Part shown: piece after piece, positions 8,290-16,904 of the stretch
Numbering within the stretch: the stretch's first letter is position 1
Layout of the letters: the number at the start of each line of letters is the position of its first letter
Translations under genes and position numbers: made by a program
NCBI GenBank assembly: GCA_963798445.1
Contig: CAWCTH010000011.1
Coordinates: forward strand, 806,001 to 870,000
Source: DASXAI01 sp963798445
GTDB lineage: Bacteria > Actinomycetota > Acidimicrobiia > Acidimicrobiales > Ilumatobacteraceae
Length of the DNA: 64,000 nucleotides
Reading direction: 5' to 3'
The notes under the pieces: generated by a model
The model's input: the letters and a program-made list of their open reading frames with translations, nothing else
Told to the model about the DNA's origin: nothing
The model's database searches: none

Positions 8290-9017
8290 GCGCTTCGGGC
8301 AGCACCGGTAGCGTGATCGCGGTGGCGCCCTTCATCGCCGTTCCCGGTCGTCGAACCCCCGAAGCCAAGGGCTTGCGCACCGAAGCGGTAGCGGCGGGCG
8401 AGCTGTACCTCGACGCCGTGCGCCGCGCCGGCGGGGAGCCCGCCATCCTTGCCCCGACCGACGATGGCGAACGTCTCGCCGCCACGTTGGCGCGGTTCGA
8501 CGGGCTGCTGATGCTGGGCGGGGGCGACGTGGCACCGGCTCGCTACGGTGCCACCGAAGTCCATCCTGACGTCCGCGGGGTCGATACCGGCCAGGACGCC
8601 TTCGAGCTGGCGGCCCTGCGCGCCGCCTTGGAGCTGGACCTGCCGGTGCTGGCCATCTGCCGTGGCCTGCAACTGCTCAACGTCGCCTTCGGCGGCTCGC
8701 TGCACCAGCACATCGACGGGCACAAGCTCATCCTCCATGACGTCTCGGTGGAGCCTGGCAGCCGGCTGGCCGCTCTCGGGACCATGCGCCCGGCCTGCTT
8801 CAGCGTGCACCACCAGAGCATCGATCGGGTCGGTGCCGGGTTGGTCGTGACGGCGCGCGCCGACGACGGCACGGTCGAAGGCATCGAGCTGCCTGATCAC
8901 TGGGTCGTCGGCGTGCAGTGGCATCCCGAGGACACCGCCGCCGACGATCCGGCGCAGCAGGCGTTGCTGGATGCCTTCGTTGGCGAGTGCGGGAGCGTTC
9001 GCGCGCGATCATCCTGA
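8286..9017 (+). CDS. Gamma-glutamyl-gamma-aminobutyrate hydrolase-like peptidase C26 protein
   Basis: A 243-residue class I glutamine-amidotransferase-like hydrolase. The nucleophile Cys is in LAICRGLQLLN, and the His/Glu pair is in VGVQWHPED, as in PuuD-type enzymes. LMLGGGDVAP near residue 77 is also typical. PuuD cleaves gamma-glutamyl-GABA in putrescine breakdown, but no other puu genes are nearby, so the substrate is open. Start GTG at 8286 overlaps the upstream stop, indicating coupling with the YbaK-like gene. Frame intact. Confidence 0.87.
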   Translation: MSASGSTGSVIAVAPFIAVPGRRTPEAKGLRTEAVAAGELYLDAVRRAGGEPAILAPTDDGERLAATLARFDGLLMLGGGDVAPARYGATEVHPDVRGVDTGQDAFELAALRAALELDLPVLAICRGLQLLNVAFGGSLHQHIDGHKLILHDVSVEPGSRLAALGTMRPACFSVHHQSIDRVGAGLVVTARADDGTVEGIELPDHWVVGVQWHPEDTAADDPAQQALLDAFVGECGSVRARSS

Positions 9018-9054
9018 TCTCAACCAGGCATCCGCCAACCCACCAGGAGGCACA

Positions 9055-9897
9055 ATGGCCACCGGCCTGTCCCTGCACATCGGCTTGAACGGCGTCGACC
9101 CGAAGCACTACGCGGGATGGGACGGTGAGCTGCGCGCCTGCGAACAGGATGCTCACGACATGGTGAAGTTGGCCACCGCGCTCGGCTACACCCCGACTGA
9201 GCTGCTCACCAAGCAGGCCACGGCCAAGAACGTGATCGCAGCGATGACCAAGGCGGCCAAGACGCTGGTCGCCGGCGACACCTTCCTGGTGACGTACAGC
9301 GGTCACGGCGGCCAGGTGCCCGATCGCAACGGCGACGAGTCGAAGCAGGACACCGATGAGATCGGTGAGTTCCCCGACCAGTACGACGAGACGTGGGTGC
9401 TCTACGACCGCCAGTTGATCGACGATGAGCTGTACCAGTTGTGGTCGGCGTTCGCGGCGAAGGTCCGCATCGTGATGCTGTCGGACAGCTGCCACAGCGG
9501 CACGGTCGCCAAGCCGATGGCGGGCCGGCCTCGCTCGGCCAACGTGCCGATGAGCCGGCGGATGCCCCTCGACGTGGAGGACGCGACCTACCGCGAGCAC
9601 AAGCGCCAGTACGACGCCATCCAGAAGAAGACGCCGGCACGTGCCGCCACCTCCATCCCCAGCACGGTGGTGCTCATCTCCGGATGCCAGGACAACCAGA
9701 CCAGCGCCGACGGTCGGGTCAACGGCCGGTTCACCGGACGGCTGCTCGAGGTCTGGGGCAAGGGCACCTTCAAGGGCAACCTGGCGAAGCTGTGCAAGGT
9801 CATCGTGGCCGGCATGCCGCCCGACCAGACGCCGAACTACTACGTCGTCGGGGCCACCAACCGAGCGTTCCTTCGCGGCCAGGCCTTCAGGCTGTAG
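9055..9897 (+). CDS. Caspase-family (peptidase C14, metacaspase-like) protein
   Basis: A 280-residue protein starting at the ATG at 9055, chosen because AGGAGG lies 5-10 bases upstream. The caspase fold is marked by the N-terminal strand (LHIGLNGVDPKHY), the catalytic His in VTYSGHGGQ and the catalytic Cys in MLSDSCHSG. There is no signal peptide, transmembrane helix or extra repeat domain, so it is a compact single-domain cytosolic protease. Bacterial metacaspase-like proteases typically cut after basic residues and some act in defence or cell death. No defence partner is adjacent here, so the role is unknown. Convergent with the XRE gene. Frame intact. Confidence 0.85.
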   Translation: MATGLSLHIGLNGVDPKHYAGWDGELRACEQDAHDMVKLATALGYTPTELLTKQATAKNVIAAMTKAAKTLVAGDTFLVTYSGHGGQVPDRNGDESKQDTDEIGEFPDQYDETWVLYDRQLIDDELYQLWSAFAAKVRIVMLSDSCHSGTVAKPMAGRPRSANVPMSRRMPLDVEDATYREHKRQYDAIQKKTPARAATSIPSTVVLISGCQDNQTSADGRVNGRFTGRLLEVWGKGTFKGNLAKLCKVIVAGMPPDQTPNYYVVGATNRAFLRGQAFRL

Positions 9898-9906
9898 TCG
9901 GTGGCG

Positions 9907-9922
9907 GCGGCCGAGCGGCCGC
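9907..9922. terminator. Possible bidirectional hairpin between convergent genes
   Basis: GCGGCC-GAGC-GGCCGC forms a perfect 6-bp stem in the 24-base gap between the caspase-like gene and the convergent XRE gene. There is no T-tract, so it is only a candidate terminator. Confidence 0.3.
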
Positions 9923-10728
9923 TACGACTCGAGCTGGGCCTGCAGCGCTCGGGCGGTGGCGTCGTCGGCGGGGAAGAACGACTCGATGGCCAGCTCGGCC
10001 ACGGTGATGTCGACGGCGGTGCCGAACGTGGCCAAGGTGCTGAAGAAGTGAAGGTCCGGCCCTGCGGGCATGCGCAGTACGAGGGGGACGAAGAGCATCG
10101 CGGCCGGGTCAAGCTCTGGCCCGTGGTGCTCGACGATCCCCGGATAGCTCCGCAGCTCCTCGTACAACCGCGCCAGCTCGGGATCGCCGGAGGCCATCTG
10201 CTGGCGGTGCAACTGGTTGAGCAGGTGAGCACTCCATTCGTCGAGGTTGGCGATCCGCGGGGCGAGGCCGTCGGGGTGCAGGCTCACCCGTAACGTGTTG
10301 GCCGGCGGGGCGAGTAGCTCGGGCGCGACCCCGTCGGTGAGGAGTGCCAGCGCGGGCCGGTTGGCCGAGATGAGGTTCCAGCGGCGGTCGACGATGATGG
10401 CGGGAAAGGGCTCATGGCCGGCGAGGATCTTCTCCAGCGCGGCGCGCACGGGTCCCATCTCGCTGGCGTCCATCGGCGTCTCTCGGTACACGGGCGCGTA
10501 GCCGGCGGCGAGCAGGAGCGTGTTGCGTTCGCGCAGCGGGACCTCGAGGTGGTCGGCCAGGTGCAGCAGGAGCTCGCGGCTCGGCTTCGATCGGCCGGTC
10601 TCCACGAAGCTCAGGTGCCGGGGCGAGACGTCGGCCTCGACGGCAAGGTCGAGTTGGCTACGGCGGCGCCGGTGACGCCAGTCCTTCAGGAGGCCACCGA
10701 CGTCGCGGCTCGGGGTCATCACGCTCAC
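9922..10728 (-). CDS. XRE-family transcriptional regulator with MmyB-like ligand-binding domain
   Basis: A 268-residue protein. Residues ~5-65 are an XRE helix-turn-helix (LLKDWRHRRRRSQLDLAVEA, then SPRHLSFVETGRSKPSRELL). Residues ~105-265 are the MmyB-like ligand-binding domain (FPAIIVDRRWNLISANRPAL, then LARLYEELRSYPGIV). This domain is PAS-like and in MmyB-type regulators binds small hydrophobic ligands. The GTG at 10728 is preferred over the ATG at 10719 because TAACGT ends 7 bases before it, fitting a leaderless transcript. A palindrome upstream may be its own operator. The divergently placed genes upstream are the esterase and wax-ester synthase, which could be targets. Frame intact. 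Confidence 0.85.
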   Translation of the reverse strand: MSVMTPSRDVGGLLKDWRHRRRRSQLDLAVEADVSPRHLSFVETGRSKPSRELLLHLADHLEVPLRERNTLLLAAGYAPVYRETPMDASEMGPVRAALEKILAGHEPFPAIIVDRRWNLISANRPALALLTDGVAPELLAPPANTLRVSLHPDGLAPRIANLDEWSAHLLNQLHRQQMASGDPELARLYEELRSYPGIVEHHGPELDPAAMLFVPLVLRMPAGPDLHFFSTLATFGTAVDITVAELAIESFFPADDATARALQAQLES

Positions 10729-10735
10729 CGGCCCG

Positions 10736-10741
10736 ACGTTA
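10736..10741 (-). promoter_or_regulatory. Leaderless -10 box (TAACGT) for the XRE gene
   Basis: Read on the minus strand, TAACGT ends 7 bases before the GTG at 10728. This spacing selects GTG 10728 over the downstream ATG as the likely start. Confidence 0.5.
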
Positions 10742-10757
10742 ACGGCGCCCCCGCGGC

Positions 10758-10783
10758 GAAGCGCTTCCCTGTCAGGTAAGCGC
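10758..10783. promoter_or_regulatory. Candidate XRE operator: overlapping inverted repeats of AAGCGC
   Basis: GAAGCGCTTC at 10758-10767 is a perfect 10-base palindrome, and a further AAGCGC half-site at 10778-10783 pairs with GCGCTT at 10761-10766. The palindrome lies about 30-39 bases upstream of the predicted XRE transcription start, where a repressor would block the -35 region. Autoregulation is inferred. The rest of the gap up to 10931 shows nothing recognisable. Confidence 0.4.
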
Positions 10784-10931
10784 CGCCGGCACCGCACGTG
10801 TGGGACGGTCGGTCCGGCGTGCACGTCGAATTCGGCGCGCCGGTGAACAACTTCGGGTGCGACGCCGTTCGTACTGCTGGTTGCTGGCCCGGGGCGGCCC
10901 GAGCCACCGCGCTCGAATTCGGATCGCGCCG

Positions 10932-11704
10932 CTACGCCGAGACCGGGCGGGGATACAGGCGCCGCAGCGCCACGGGCGCCTTGAACGCCGCCCAGTCGCC
11001 GAGCGGCTGCGCCAAGCGGTCGCCGACGGCGTACACGGCAGCGGGGTTGTGGCCCAGCCCGCAGTGGCTGCCGAAGACCTCGATGTTCTCGCTCTGCGGC
11101 CCGACTGTCTGCACGCAGGACCGCCACGCCACGATGCCGTCGGTGCGGGTGTAGATGGCCGTCGAGGGCATCGCCAGCGGACCATCGGGAGGCACGTAGG
11201 CGGGAGGTTGGTAGGCCGGCAGATGCCACGCGCGGTACCGGCTGTACGTCCGCTCGGTGCGGGTGTGGCGGGCGTCGGTTAGCCGGAACGGGCTGCCGAG
11301 CGTGATGACGGAGCGCACGAGTTCCGGATGCAGGCGGGCCAGCTCCCGGGCGTACACGCCCCCGAGGCTCCAGCCCACGACGCTCACCTTGGCGCCGTTG
11401 TGCTCCACCAGGTCGTGGAGGAGGTTCGTCAGGCCGTCGACGCGGCCTTGGTCGGCCCGATGTTGCGGCCCAGACGCCAGCCCTTGGTGACGTAGCCGAG
11501 GCGGCGCAGGTGGAAGCGCAGCGCCGCCGTCGAACGGTCATCGGCGAGGAACCCGGGCAGCACGAGCACCGGGTGACCATCGCCCGGAGACAGGCGACGC
11601 AAGACGGCATGCGATGACGTGAAGAGTGCACCCTCCGCCACTGATCGAGGCAGACTCGAGGCTGAAACAGAGCACGGACGGCCGCCGACAGTCACGTACA
11701 TCAT
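10932..11704 (-). CDS. Alpha/beta-hydrolase (lipase/esterase-like), one frameshift
   Basis: About 257 codons from ATG at 11704 to TGA at 10932. The fold is marked by the oxyanion region HPVLVLPGFLADD, nucleophile elbow VVGWSLGGVYAREL (Ser), Asp in YTRTDGIVAWRSC and His in FGSHCGLGHN. The frame is broken near 11445; one inserted base restores the expected GRVDGLTNLL segment. It is divergent from the wax-ester synthase gene with only 27 bases between the starts and overlapping -10 boxes, so the two are probably co-regulated in neutral-lipid metabolism. Substrate unknown. Confidence 0.78.
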
Positions 11705-11710
11705 GATCGA

Positions 11711-11720
11711 AGTCTACGGT
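11711..11720. promoter_or_regulatory. Overlapping divergent -10 boxes (AGTCTACGGT)
   Basis: On the minus strand TAGACT (11711-11716) ends 6 bases before the esterase ATG. On the plus strand TACGGT (11715-11720) precedes the wax-ester synthase ATG by 11 bases. The two boxes share the central TA, forming an ANNNTANNNT bidirectional promoter core. Confidence 0.5.
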
Positions 11721-11731
11721 TGCTGTTTACC

Positions 11732-13135
11732 ATGACCATCGAGCGGATGAGCCCTCTCGACGCGTCTTTCCTGCATGTCGAGGACCGGGTCAGTCACATG
11801 CACATCGGCTCGGTCGCCGTGTTCGAAGGGCCCGAGCCGCCCTTCGTGCGGGTCATGGCGATGATTCGTTCGAAGCTGGCGCTGGTGCCCCGCTATCGCC
11901 AAGTCGTGAGGCGGGTGCCGCTGCAACTCGGTCGGCCGGTATGGATCGACGACGTTCACTTCGACCTCGATTACCACGTGCGCCATACGGCATTGCCAAG
12001 TCCCGGTGGCGACGACGAGCTGCGCAACCTCGTCGGCCGCGTCATGTCGCAGCAACTCGACCGCACCCGGCCGCTGTGGGAGATCTGGGTGGTGCAGGGT
12101 CTCCGTGGCGGTCGGTGGGCGTTGTTGTCGAAGACCCACCACTGCATGGTGGACGGCGTGTCGGGCACCGGACGTGCTCACCCTGGTGCTCGACGCCACC
12201 GCCGATGCCGTGGCGGCGCCGCCGGCATCGTGGCGGCCGCGGCCCGAACCCAGCTCCCGAGACCTCGCCGGGCGATCCCTGCGACGAGCTGATGCGCAGC
12301 CCCTACGAGCAGGCCCGGGCGATGCGCGCCGCGACGCGGGTGCCCCGCCGGGCCGCCGTCACAGTTGGTCGACGTGCTCAGTGGGCTCCGGGGTCTGGCC
12401 ACGCTCATGGCGCCCATGCCGACGTCGACGCTGAACGGCCCGATCGGCCCCAACCGGCGCTGGGGTTGGGCCTCGACCACGGTCGACGACATCAAGCGCA
12501 TCCGCAAGGACACCGGTGCCACGTTCAACGACGTGCTCCTCGCGGCCACCGCCCGGGGCTTCCGCGACCTGTTGATGGCGAGAGGCGAGTCGGTCGAGCG
12601 CGTCGTGCGCACCCTCGTACCGGTGTCGGTCCGGCCGCGTGACGGGCGGGGCCGTGCCGTTGGCGATGGGACCTTCGAGAACCGGGTGTCGGCGATGTTC
12701 GTGGATTTGCCGGTCTACATCGCCGATCCCATCGAGCGGCTGCGGGCGGTCAGCGCCCAGATGGCTGGACTGAAGGAGTCGAAGCAGGCCGTCGCCGGTG
12801 AGGCCCTCACGTCGCTCAGCGGCTTCGCACCACCCGTGCTGCTGGCCGCCGGCATGCGCCTGTCGGCCCACCTGCCGCAGCGCTCGGTGAACACCGTCAC
12901 CACGAACGTACCGGGACCGCAGCGGGCGCTCTACGCGGCCGGGCGGCGGATGGTCGCGGCCTATCCCTACGTGCCACTGGCGGGCCAGGTGCGCATCGGG
13001 GTGGCCATGTTCTCCTATGACGGCGCCGTCACCTTCGGCGTCACCGGTGACTACGACACGGTGGCCGACGTCGATGTCCTGTGCCAGGGCATCGCCGACG
13101 GGATGGCGGCGATGCTGGAGCGGGTCGGGACATAG
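11732..13135 (+). CDS. Wax ester synthase / diacylglycerol acyltransferase (WS/DGAT), three frameshifts
   Basis: About 467 codons, the usual length for bacterial WS/DGAT. The N-terminus (ERMSPLDASFLHVED) and the catalytic HHxxxDG motif (KTHHCMVDGVSG) are present. The C-terminal half has typical landmarks (GATFNDVLLAATARGFRDLL, NTVTTNVPGPQRALY). The enzyme esterifies acyl-CoA to fatty alcohols or diacylglycerol to make storage lipid. Start ATG 11732 fits the conserved MTIERMSPLD start. The frame is broken near 12172, 12258 and 12362, all inside a proline- and arginine-rich linker; both conserved halves are intact, suggesting sequence errors. Confidence 0.87.
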
Positions 13136-13141
13136 CGCCTT

Positions 13142-14723
13142 TCACTCGACGGCGAAAGCGCGGTAGTGGTAGCCGGTCGCGCCGTCGGGCTCGGGTGGCC
13201 TCGGGATGTCGGTCTGCATCGTGCCGAAGGCGTCGTAGGCCCGCACGGCGGCGATGTGGGAGCCGGCGGTCGAGCTCGACCGGCAGACGCCACTGCACCC
13301 AGGTGTCGGTGAGGCCGCTGCGCCCAGCTCGGCGGTGAGCCACGGCGCCGTCGTCGACCTGGACCTCGACCGCGCTGATGCCGACGCTGGGCGCCCAGGC
13401 GGTGCCGGCCAGCACCACGGTCCCGGCGGGCACGTTGGCTCCCGCACGGGGCACCTCGACGCGTGACGCCAGCTTGATCGGGCCGTCCCGCGACCATCCC
13501 CGCTCCACCCAGAAGCTGTCGGCGTCCTCGAAACGGGTGAGCTCCAGCGCCGTCACCCACTTCGTCGCCGAGACGTAGCCGTAGAGGCCGGCCACCACGA
13601 GTCGGGCGGGAAAGCCGTGGCGGACAGGCAGCGGTTCGCCGTTCATGGCGAGCGGCCAGAAGGGCCGTGCGCCCGTCGGTGGCAAGTGCCGTAGGCAGCC
13701 CGACGGTGAAGTCGTCGACGGAACGGGCGAGGATCTGGGTGGCGTCACGGTGCACACCGGCCTGATCCAGCAGCGTCGCCAGCGGTACGCCGCGCCACAC
13801 CGCGTTGCCGACGAGGTTGCCACCGACTTCGTTGGAGACGCACGGCGAGTGTGACCGGCAGCTCGACCAGATCCATGGCGAGGAGGTCGTCGTAGGTGAA
13901 CGACCGGGCGTGTCGACCCGGCCGGAGATGCGCAGCCGCCACGTCGTCGCGTCGACCTCGGGGAGGAAGATGGCGGTGTCGATGCGGTAGAACGAGTCGT
14001 TCGGCGTGATGTACGGCGTGAGACCGGTGACGGCGAACGGCTGGGTCGCCGGCACGGGCACGGTCTCGACCGGCGGTGGCACGACGGTGGCGGCGCGACT
14101 GGCGGCCGCCGGGCTGGTCCCGCGCAGGCCGCGGCTGGTGAGTGCGGCGGCGACGGTGGCGAGGCTGACCCCACCGGCAGCGGCGAGAAACCGGCGACGG
14201 TCGGCCGCCTTGATGCGGGGATCGGGCAGCGCCGGCGCCGGCGGCCCGGTCGTTGACAGCGGCACCGTCGCCGTTGATGGCGCTGTCGCGCGCCCGAGGT
14301 TCAGCAGGAGCCGGAGCACCGCAGTGGCGCCTATCGCGCCCAGCCCGCACGCCACCGCCGCCGCCGCCACCGATGCCTGAGGGTCCGATCGCGCTGCCAG
14401 GATGCCCACCACCGCGGCCAGCGAGAAGGCCACCGGCCCCACCCAGAAGTGGGCGGCGGCGGCCAGCCCGATGGCGGCGCCGAGCGCGAGGCTGACGACG
14501 ACGATGCCGACGATGAGGGCGGCCTTGTCGTTGGTGCCGAAGAGGTTGACGGCGAGGTCCTTCAACGACGCGGCCCCACGTCGACGGTCTGGGTGGCGAC
14601 CGACCCGATCGGTGTCGGCCGGTGGGCCGCTGTCATCGCCGCCACCAGCTCCGTGACGGCCAGCGCCGAACCGGCGGCAATCACGCCCGCCAGCGCCTGG
14701 TACCGACGCGCTGGCCAGACCAC
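13142..14723 (-). CDS. Membrane-anchored molybdopterin oxidoreductase (sulfite-oxidase family), multiple frameshifts
   Basis: Roughly 527 codons, read from a GTG at 14723 to a stop at 13142. The first ~180 residues form several transmembrane helices (e.g. ALIVGIVVVSLALGAAIGLA). Next comes a basic segment (DRRRFLAAAGGVSLATVAAA) and a sulfite-oxidase-type molybdopterin domain (TPYITPNDSFYRIDT, TWRLRISGRVDTP, CVSNEVGGNLVGNAVWRGVP with the Cys expected to ligate Mo). A Mo-co dimerisation domain ends the protein (GSHIAAVRAYDAFGTMQTD). Such actinobacterial proteins are presumed extracytoplasmic reductases or oxidases of unknown substrate. At least five frameshifts occur (about 13290, 13345, 13650, 13870, 14570). 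Convergent with WS/DGAT, only 6 bases apart. Confidence 0.78.
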
Positions 14724-14725
14724 GA

Positions 14726-15544
14726 TCAGCTCCGAAAGGCCTTCCGAGCCGCGCTCGATCCCACGCCGGCACCCGTCCAGAAGCCGTAGGTGCCGTCTTC
14801 ACGCAGTTCCCGGGCGGCCGCCACCACTGCGCCCAGCGCGGCGAACGCGAACGCGCCGCCGACCGAGATGCGCCCCACACCGGCGGCGGCCAGCTCCGCC
14901 ACCGAAGGGGCATTCGGCAGTGCCAGGACGTTCACGGGGAGATCTACGGCGGACACGAGCCGCCGGATGTCGCCGAGGTCGCTGACCCCGGGCGCGTAGA
15001 GCACGTCGGCGCCGGCCTCCTGGAACGACTGCAGCCGGGCGATGGTGTCGGCCAGGTCGGGCCGACCGTGGAGGTAGTTCTCGGCGCGCGCCGTGAGCAC
15101 GAGGTGGACCGGGCCGGCGTGGGCGGTCTCGGCGGCGGCGGCGACGCGTTCGGCGGCCAGGCCGGCGTCGTAGATGGGATCCTCCTGACGCCGGGCGAAG
15201 TCCTCGATGGAGCAACCGGCCAGCCCGGCCTCGAGGGCGAGGCGCACGGTCTCGGCCACGCCGGCGGGCTCGTCGGCAAAGCAGTTCTCGAGGTCGGCCG
15301 ACACCGGTACCTCGGTCGCCGCCACGATGGCGGCGCTGTGGGCCAGCGCCTCGTCCCGGCTGATGCCACCATCGAGACGTCCGAGGGTGGCGGCGAAGCC
15401 GCTGCTCGTCGTGGCCAGTGCCTCGAACCCGAGCGACGCCAACAGCACGGCCGAGCCCGCGTCCCAGGGATTGGGGAGCAGCAACGGCTGGTCGGCGTGA
15501 TGGAGGGCGAGGAACCGCTGGGCCTTGGCCTGCTGATCCGTCAC
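14726..15544 (-). CDS. Isocitrate lyase / PEP mutase superfamily protein
   Basis: About 272 residues from the GTG at 15544; a TTG at 15553 is possible but would lie inside the -10 box TACGTT. The family TIM barrel is recognised by LLLPNPWDAGSAVLLASLGF, the GISRDEALAH segment, VSADLENCFAD (metal-binding acidic residues) and AGCSIEDFARRQEDPIYD. A Cys-containing lyase loop like that of isocitrate lyase is not seen. The closest type is the 2-methylisocitrate lyase/phosphonomutase-like group common in actinobacteria, whose substrate is often unknown. Two bases separate its stop from the molybdopterin oxidoreductase start. Frame intact. Confidence 0.85.
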   Translation of the reverse strand: MTDQQAKAQRFLALHHADQPLLLPNPWDAGSAVLLASLGFEALATTSSGFAATLGRLDGGISRDEALAHSAAIVAATEVPVSADLENCFADEPAGVAETVRLALEAGLAGCSIEDFARRQEDPIYDAGLAAERVAAAAETAHAGPVHLVLTARAENYLHGRPDLADTIARLQSFQEAGADVLYAPGVSDLGDIRRLVSAVDLPVNVLALPNAPSVAELAAAGVGRISVGGAFAFAALGAVVAAARELREDGTYGFWTGAGVGSSAARKAFRS

Positions 15545-15551
15545 GGCCGTC

Positions 15552-15557
15552 AACGTA
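15552..15557 (-). promoter_or_regulatory. Leaderless -10 box (TACGTT) for the PEP-mutase-like gene
   Basis: On the minus strand TACGTT ends 7 bases before GTG 15544, supporting that start over TTG 15553. Confidence 0.45.
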
Positions 15558-15597
15558 GCGTGCAGTCCTTGCCCACGCTCGGTACAAAGGAGGGCTC

Positions 15598-16011
15598 GTG
15601 TCGATCTTCAACCGCGTCGGCTCGGCGTTCGGCCGGGCCAAGGAGCAGTCGCCCGTGAACGAGGAACATCAAGCCGTCGTCGACCTGCTGGTGCTGACCC
15701 TCTACGCGGACGAGCGGGTCAGCCAGGAGGAGCTCGAGGCGCTGGCCCAGTTCGACGTGGAGCACAGCGATTGGGACGGCGCGGACTTCAGCGTGACGGA
15801 GTACCTCGGCCCGTCGATCGCCAAGGTCCGCGCCGCGGTGTCGTCGCCGCAGCTGACCGAGCAGTTGCTGGTGGAGGTGGCGGCCAAGATCGTCACGCCC
15901 GCCTTGCGGGCCGCGGTGCCGGGCTACTGCGAGGCGCTGGCCCAGGCCGACGGCGAGGTGTCGTCGGGCGAGGCCGGCATCATCGCCCGTATCAGGAGGG
16001 CGATGTCGTAG
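15598..16011 (+). CDS. TerB-like small helical protein
   Basis: A 137-residue protein starting at GTG 15598 with AAAGGAGG just upstream. The sequence resembles the TerB/DjlA-like domain: two acidic helices (VVDLLVLTLYADERVSQEEL and YCEALAQADGEVSSGEAGI) with the paired D/E residues of TerB metal-binding loops. TerB-type proteins occur in tellurite-resistance and stress operons, but no other ter genes are nearby, so the role is open. Its 3' end overlaps the convergent LLM gene by about 20 bases. Frame intact. Confidence 0.72.
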   Translation: MSIFNRVGSAFGRAKEQSPVNEEHQAVVDLLVLTLYADERVSQEELEALAQFDVEHSDWDGADFSVTEYLGPSIAKVRAAVSSPQLTEQLLVEVAAKIVTPALRAAVPGYCEALAQADGEVSSGEAGIIARIRRAMS

Positions 16012-16882
16012 CCGGGCGCAGCACCCGCTCGGCGAAGGCCTCCATCGCCTCGGCGGTCGTTGGGCTTCATGAGGGCGAACGCCGGGACGACCACGCGACT
16101 CACGCCTACGGCGGCCAGCTCTTCGAGGGCGCCGGCCGGGTCCTTGTTGAGGCCGCCTGGGGCGCCGGCGGTCAGCTCGATGGCGGCCGGGTCGCGGCCG
16201 TGGGCCGCCGCCGTCTGGCGGGCGATGTCCATCAGCTCGGCCAGCTCGCCGGGCGAGCCCTTGCCCGGGAACAGGCCGTCACCCAGGCGCCCTGCCCGCT
16301 CGGCGGCGGCTCGGGAGTGGCCGCCGACGACGATGCGCACGGCGCCGCCCGGCGGCTTGGGGTTGGACGACACGCGGGTGAACGAGGCGAACTCGCCGTC
16401 GTAGCTGGCGCCGTCAGACGCCCACAGCGCCCGCATGGCGGCCGACGTACTCGTCGGTACGGGCGCCGCGGCGCTCCCACGGGATGCCCAGGGCGTCGAA
16501 CTCCTCCTTCAGCCAGCCGACCCCGATGCCCAGCTCGACCCGGCCGCCCGAGAGGTGGTCGAGGGTGGCCAGCTCCTTGGCCAGGACGACCGGGTTCCGC
16601 TCGGGCAGGATCAGGATGCCCGTCGCGAGGCGGATCGTGGACGTGACCGACGGCGATGTAGGCGAGCCAGATCAGCGGGTCGGGGATCGGAGTCGACGGC
16701 AACGCCGGCATCCGGCCGTCGGCGCTGTAGGGATAGGCGGAGGCGTAGTCGTCGGGGTAGACGACGTGCTCGACCGTCCAGATCGACTCGAAGCCGGCCT
16801 GCTCGGCGGCGACGGCGGCCTCGACCGCCGTCGGCCCGTTTCCCCACGACATGGTGTTGGCGAACATGATTCCGAAGCGCAC
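15992..16882 (-). CDS. LLM-class (probably F420-dependent) oxidoreductase, several frameshifts
   Basis: About 297 codons from a GTG at 16882 to TGA at 15992. The N-terminus (RFGIMFANTMSWGN, then QAGFESIWTVEHVVYPDDY) and C-terminal half (VRIVVGGHSRAAAERAGRLG, then GLFPGKGSPGEL) are characteristic of actinobacterial luciferase-like monooxygenases of the F420 subgroup. Flavin or F420 binding is inferred from family. The frame is broken near 16640, 16440 and 16055; the last shift restores the C-terminus EAMEAFAERVLRPATTSPS. Divergent from the SDR gene with 22 bases between the starts. Confidence 0.8.
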
Positions 16883-16888
16883 GCCGGG

Positions 16889-16898
16889 ACGCTACAAC
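16889..16898. promoter_or_regulatory. Overlapping divergent -10 boxes (ACGCTACAAC)
   Basis: TAGCGT on the minus strand (16889-16894) ends 6 bases before the LLM GTG at 16882. TACAAC on the plus strand (16893-16898) ends 6 bases before the SDR ATG at 16905. The boxes share the central TA, as at 11711-11720. Confidence 0.5.
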
Positions 16899-16904
16899 TG
16901 CGGG

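Noticed and set aside
9055..9897. Caspase-based anti-phage or cell-death operon
   Set aside because: Neighbours (amidotransferase-like hydrolase, YbaK-like deacylase, XRE regulator) show no sensor, cyclase or gasdermin-like gene.
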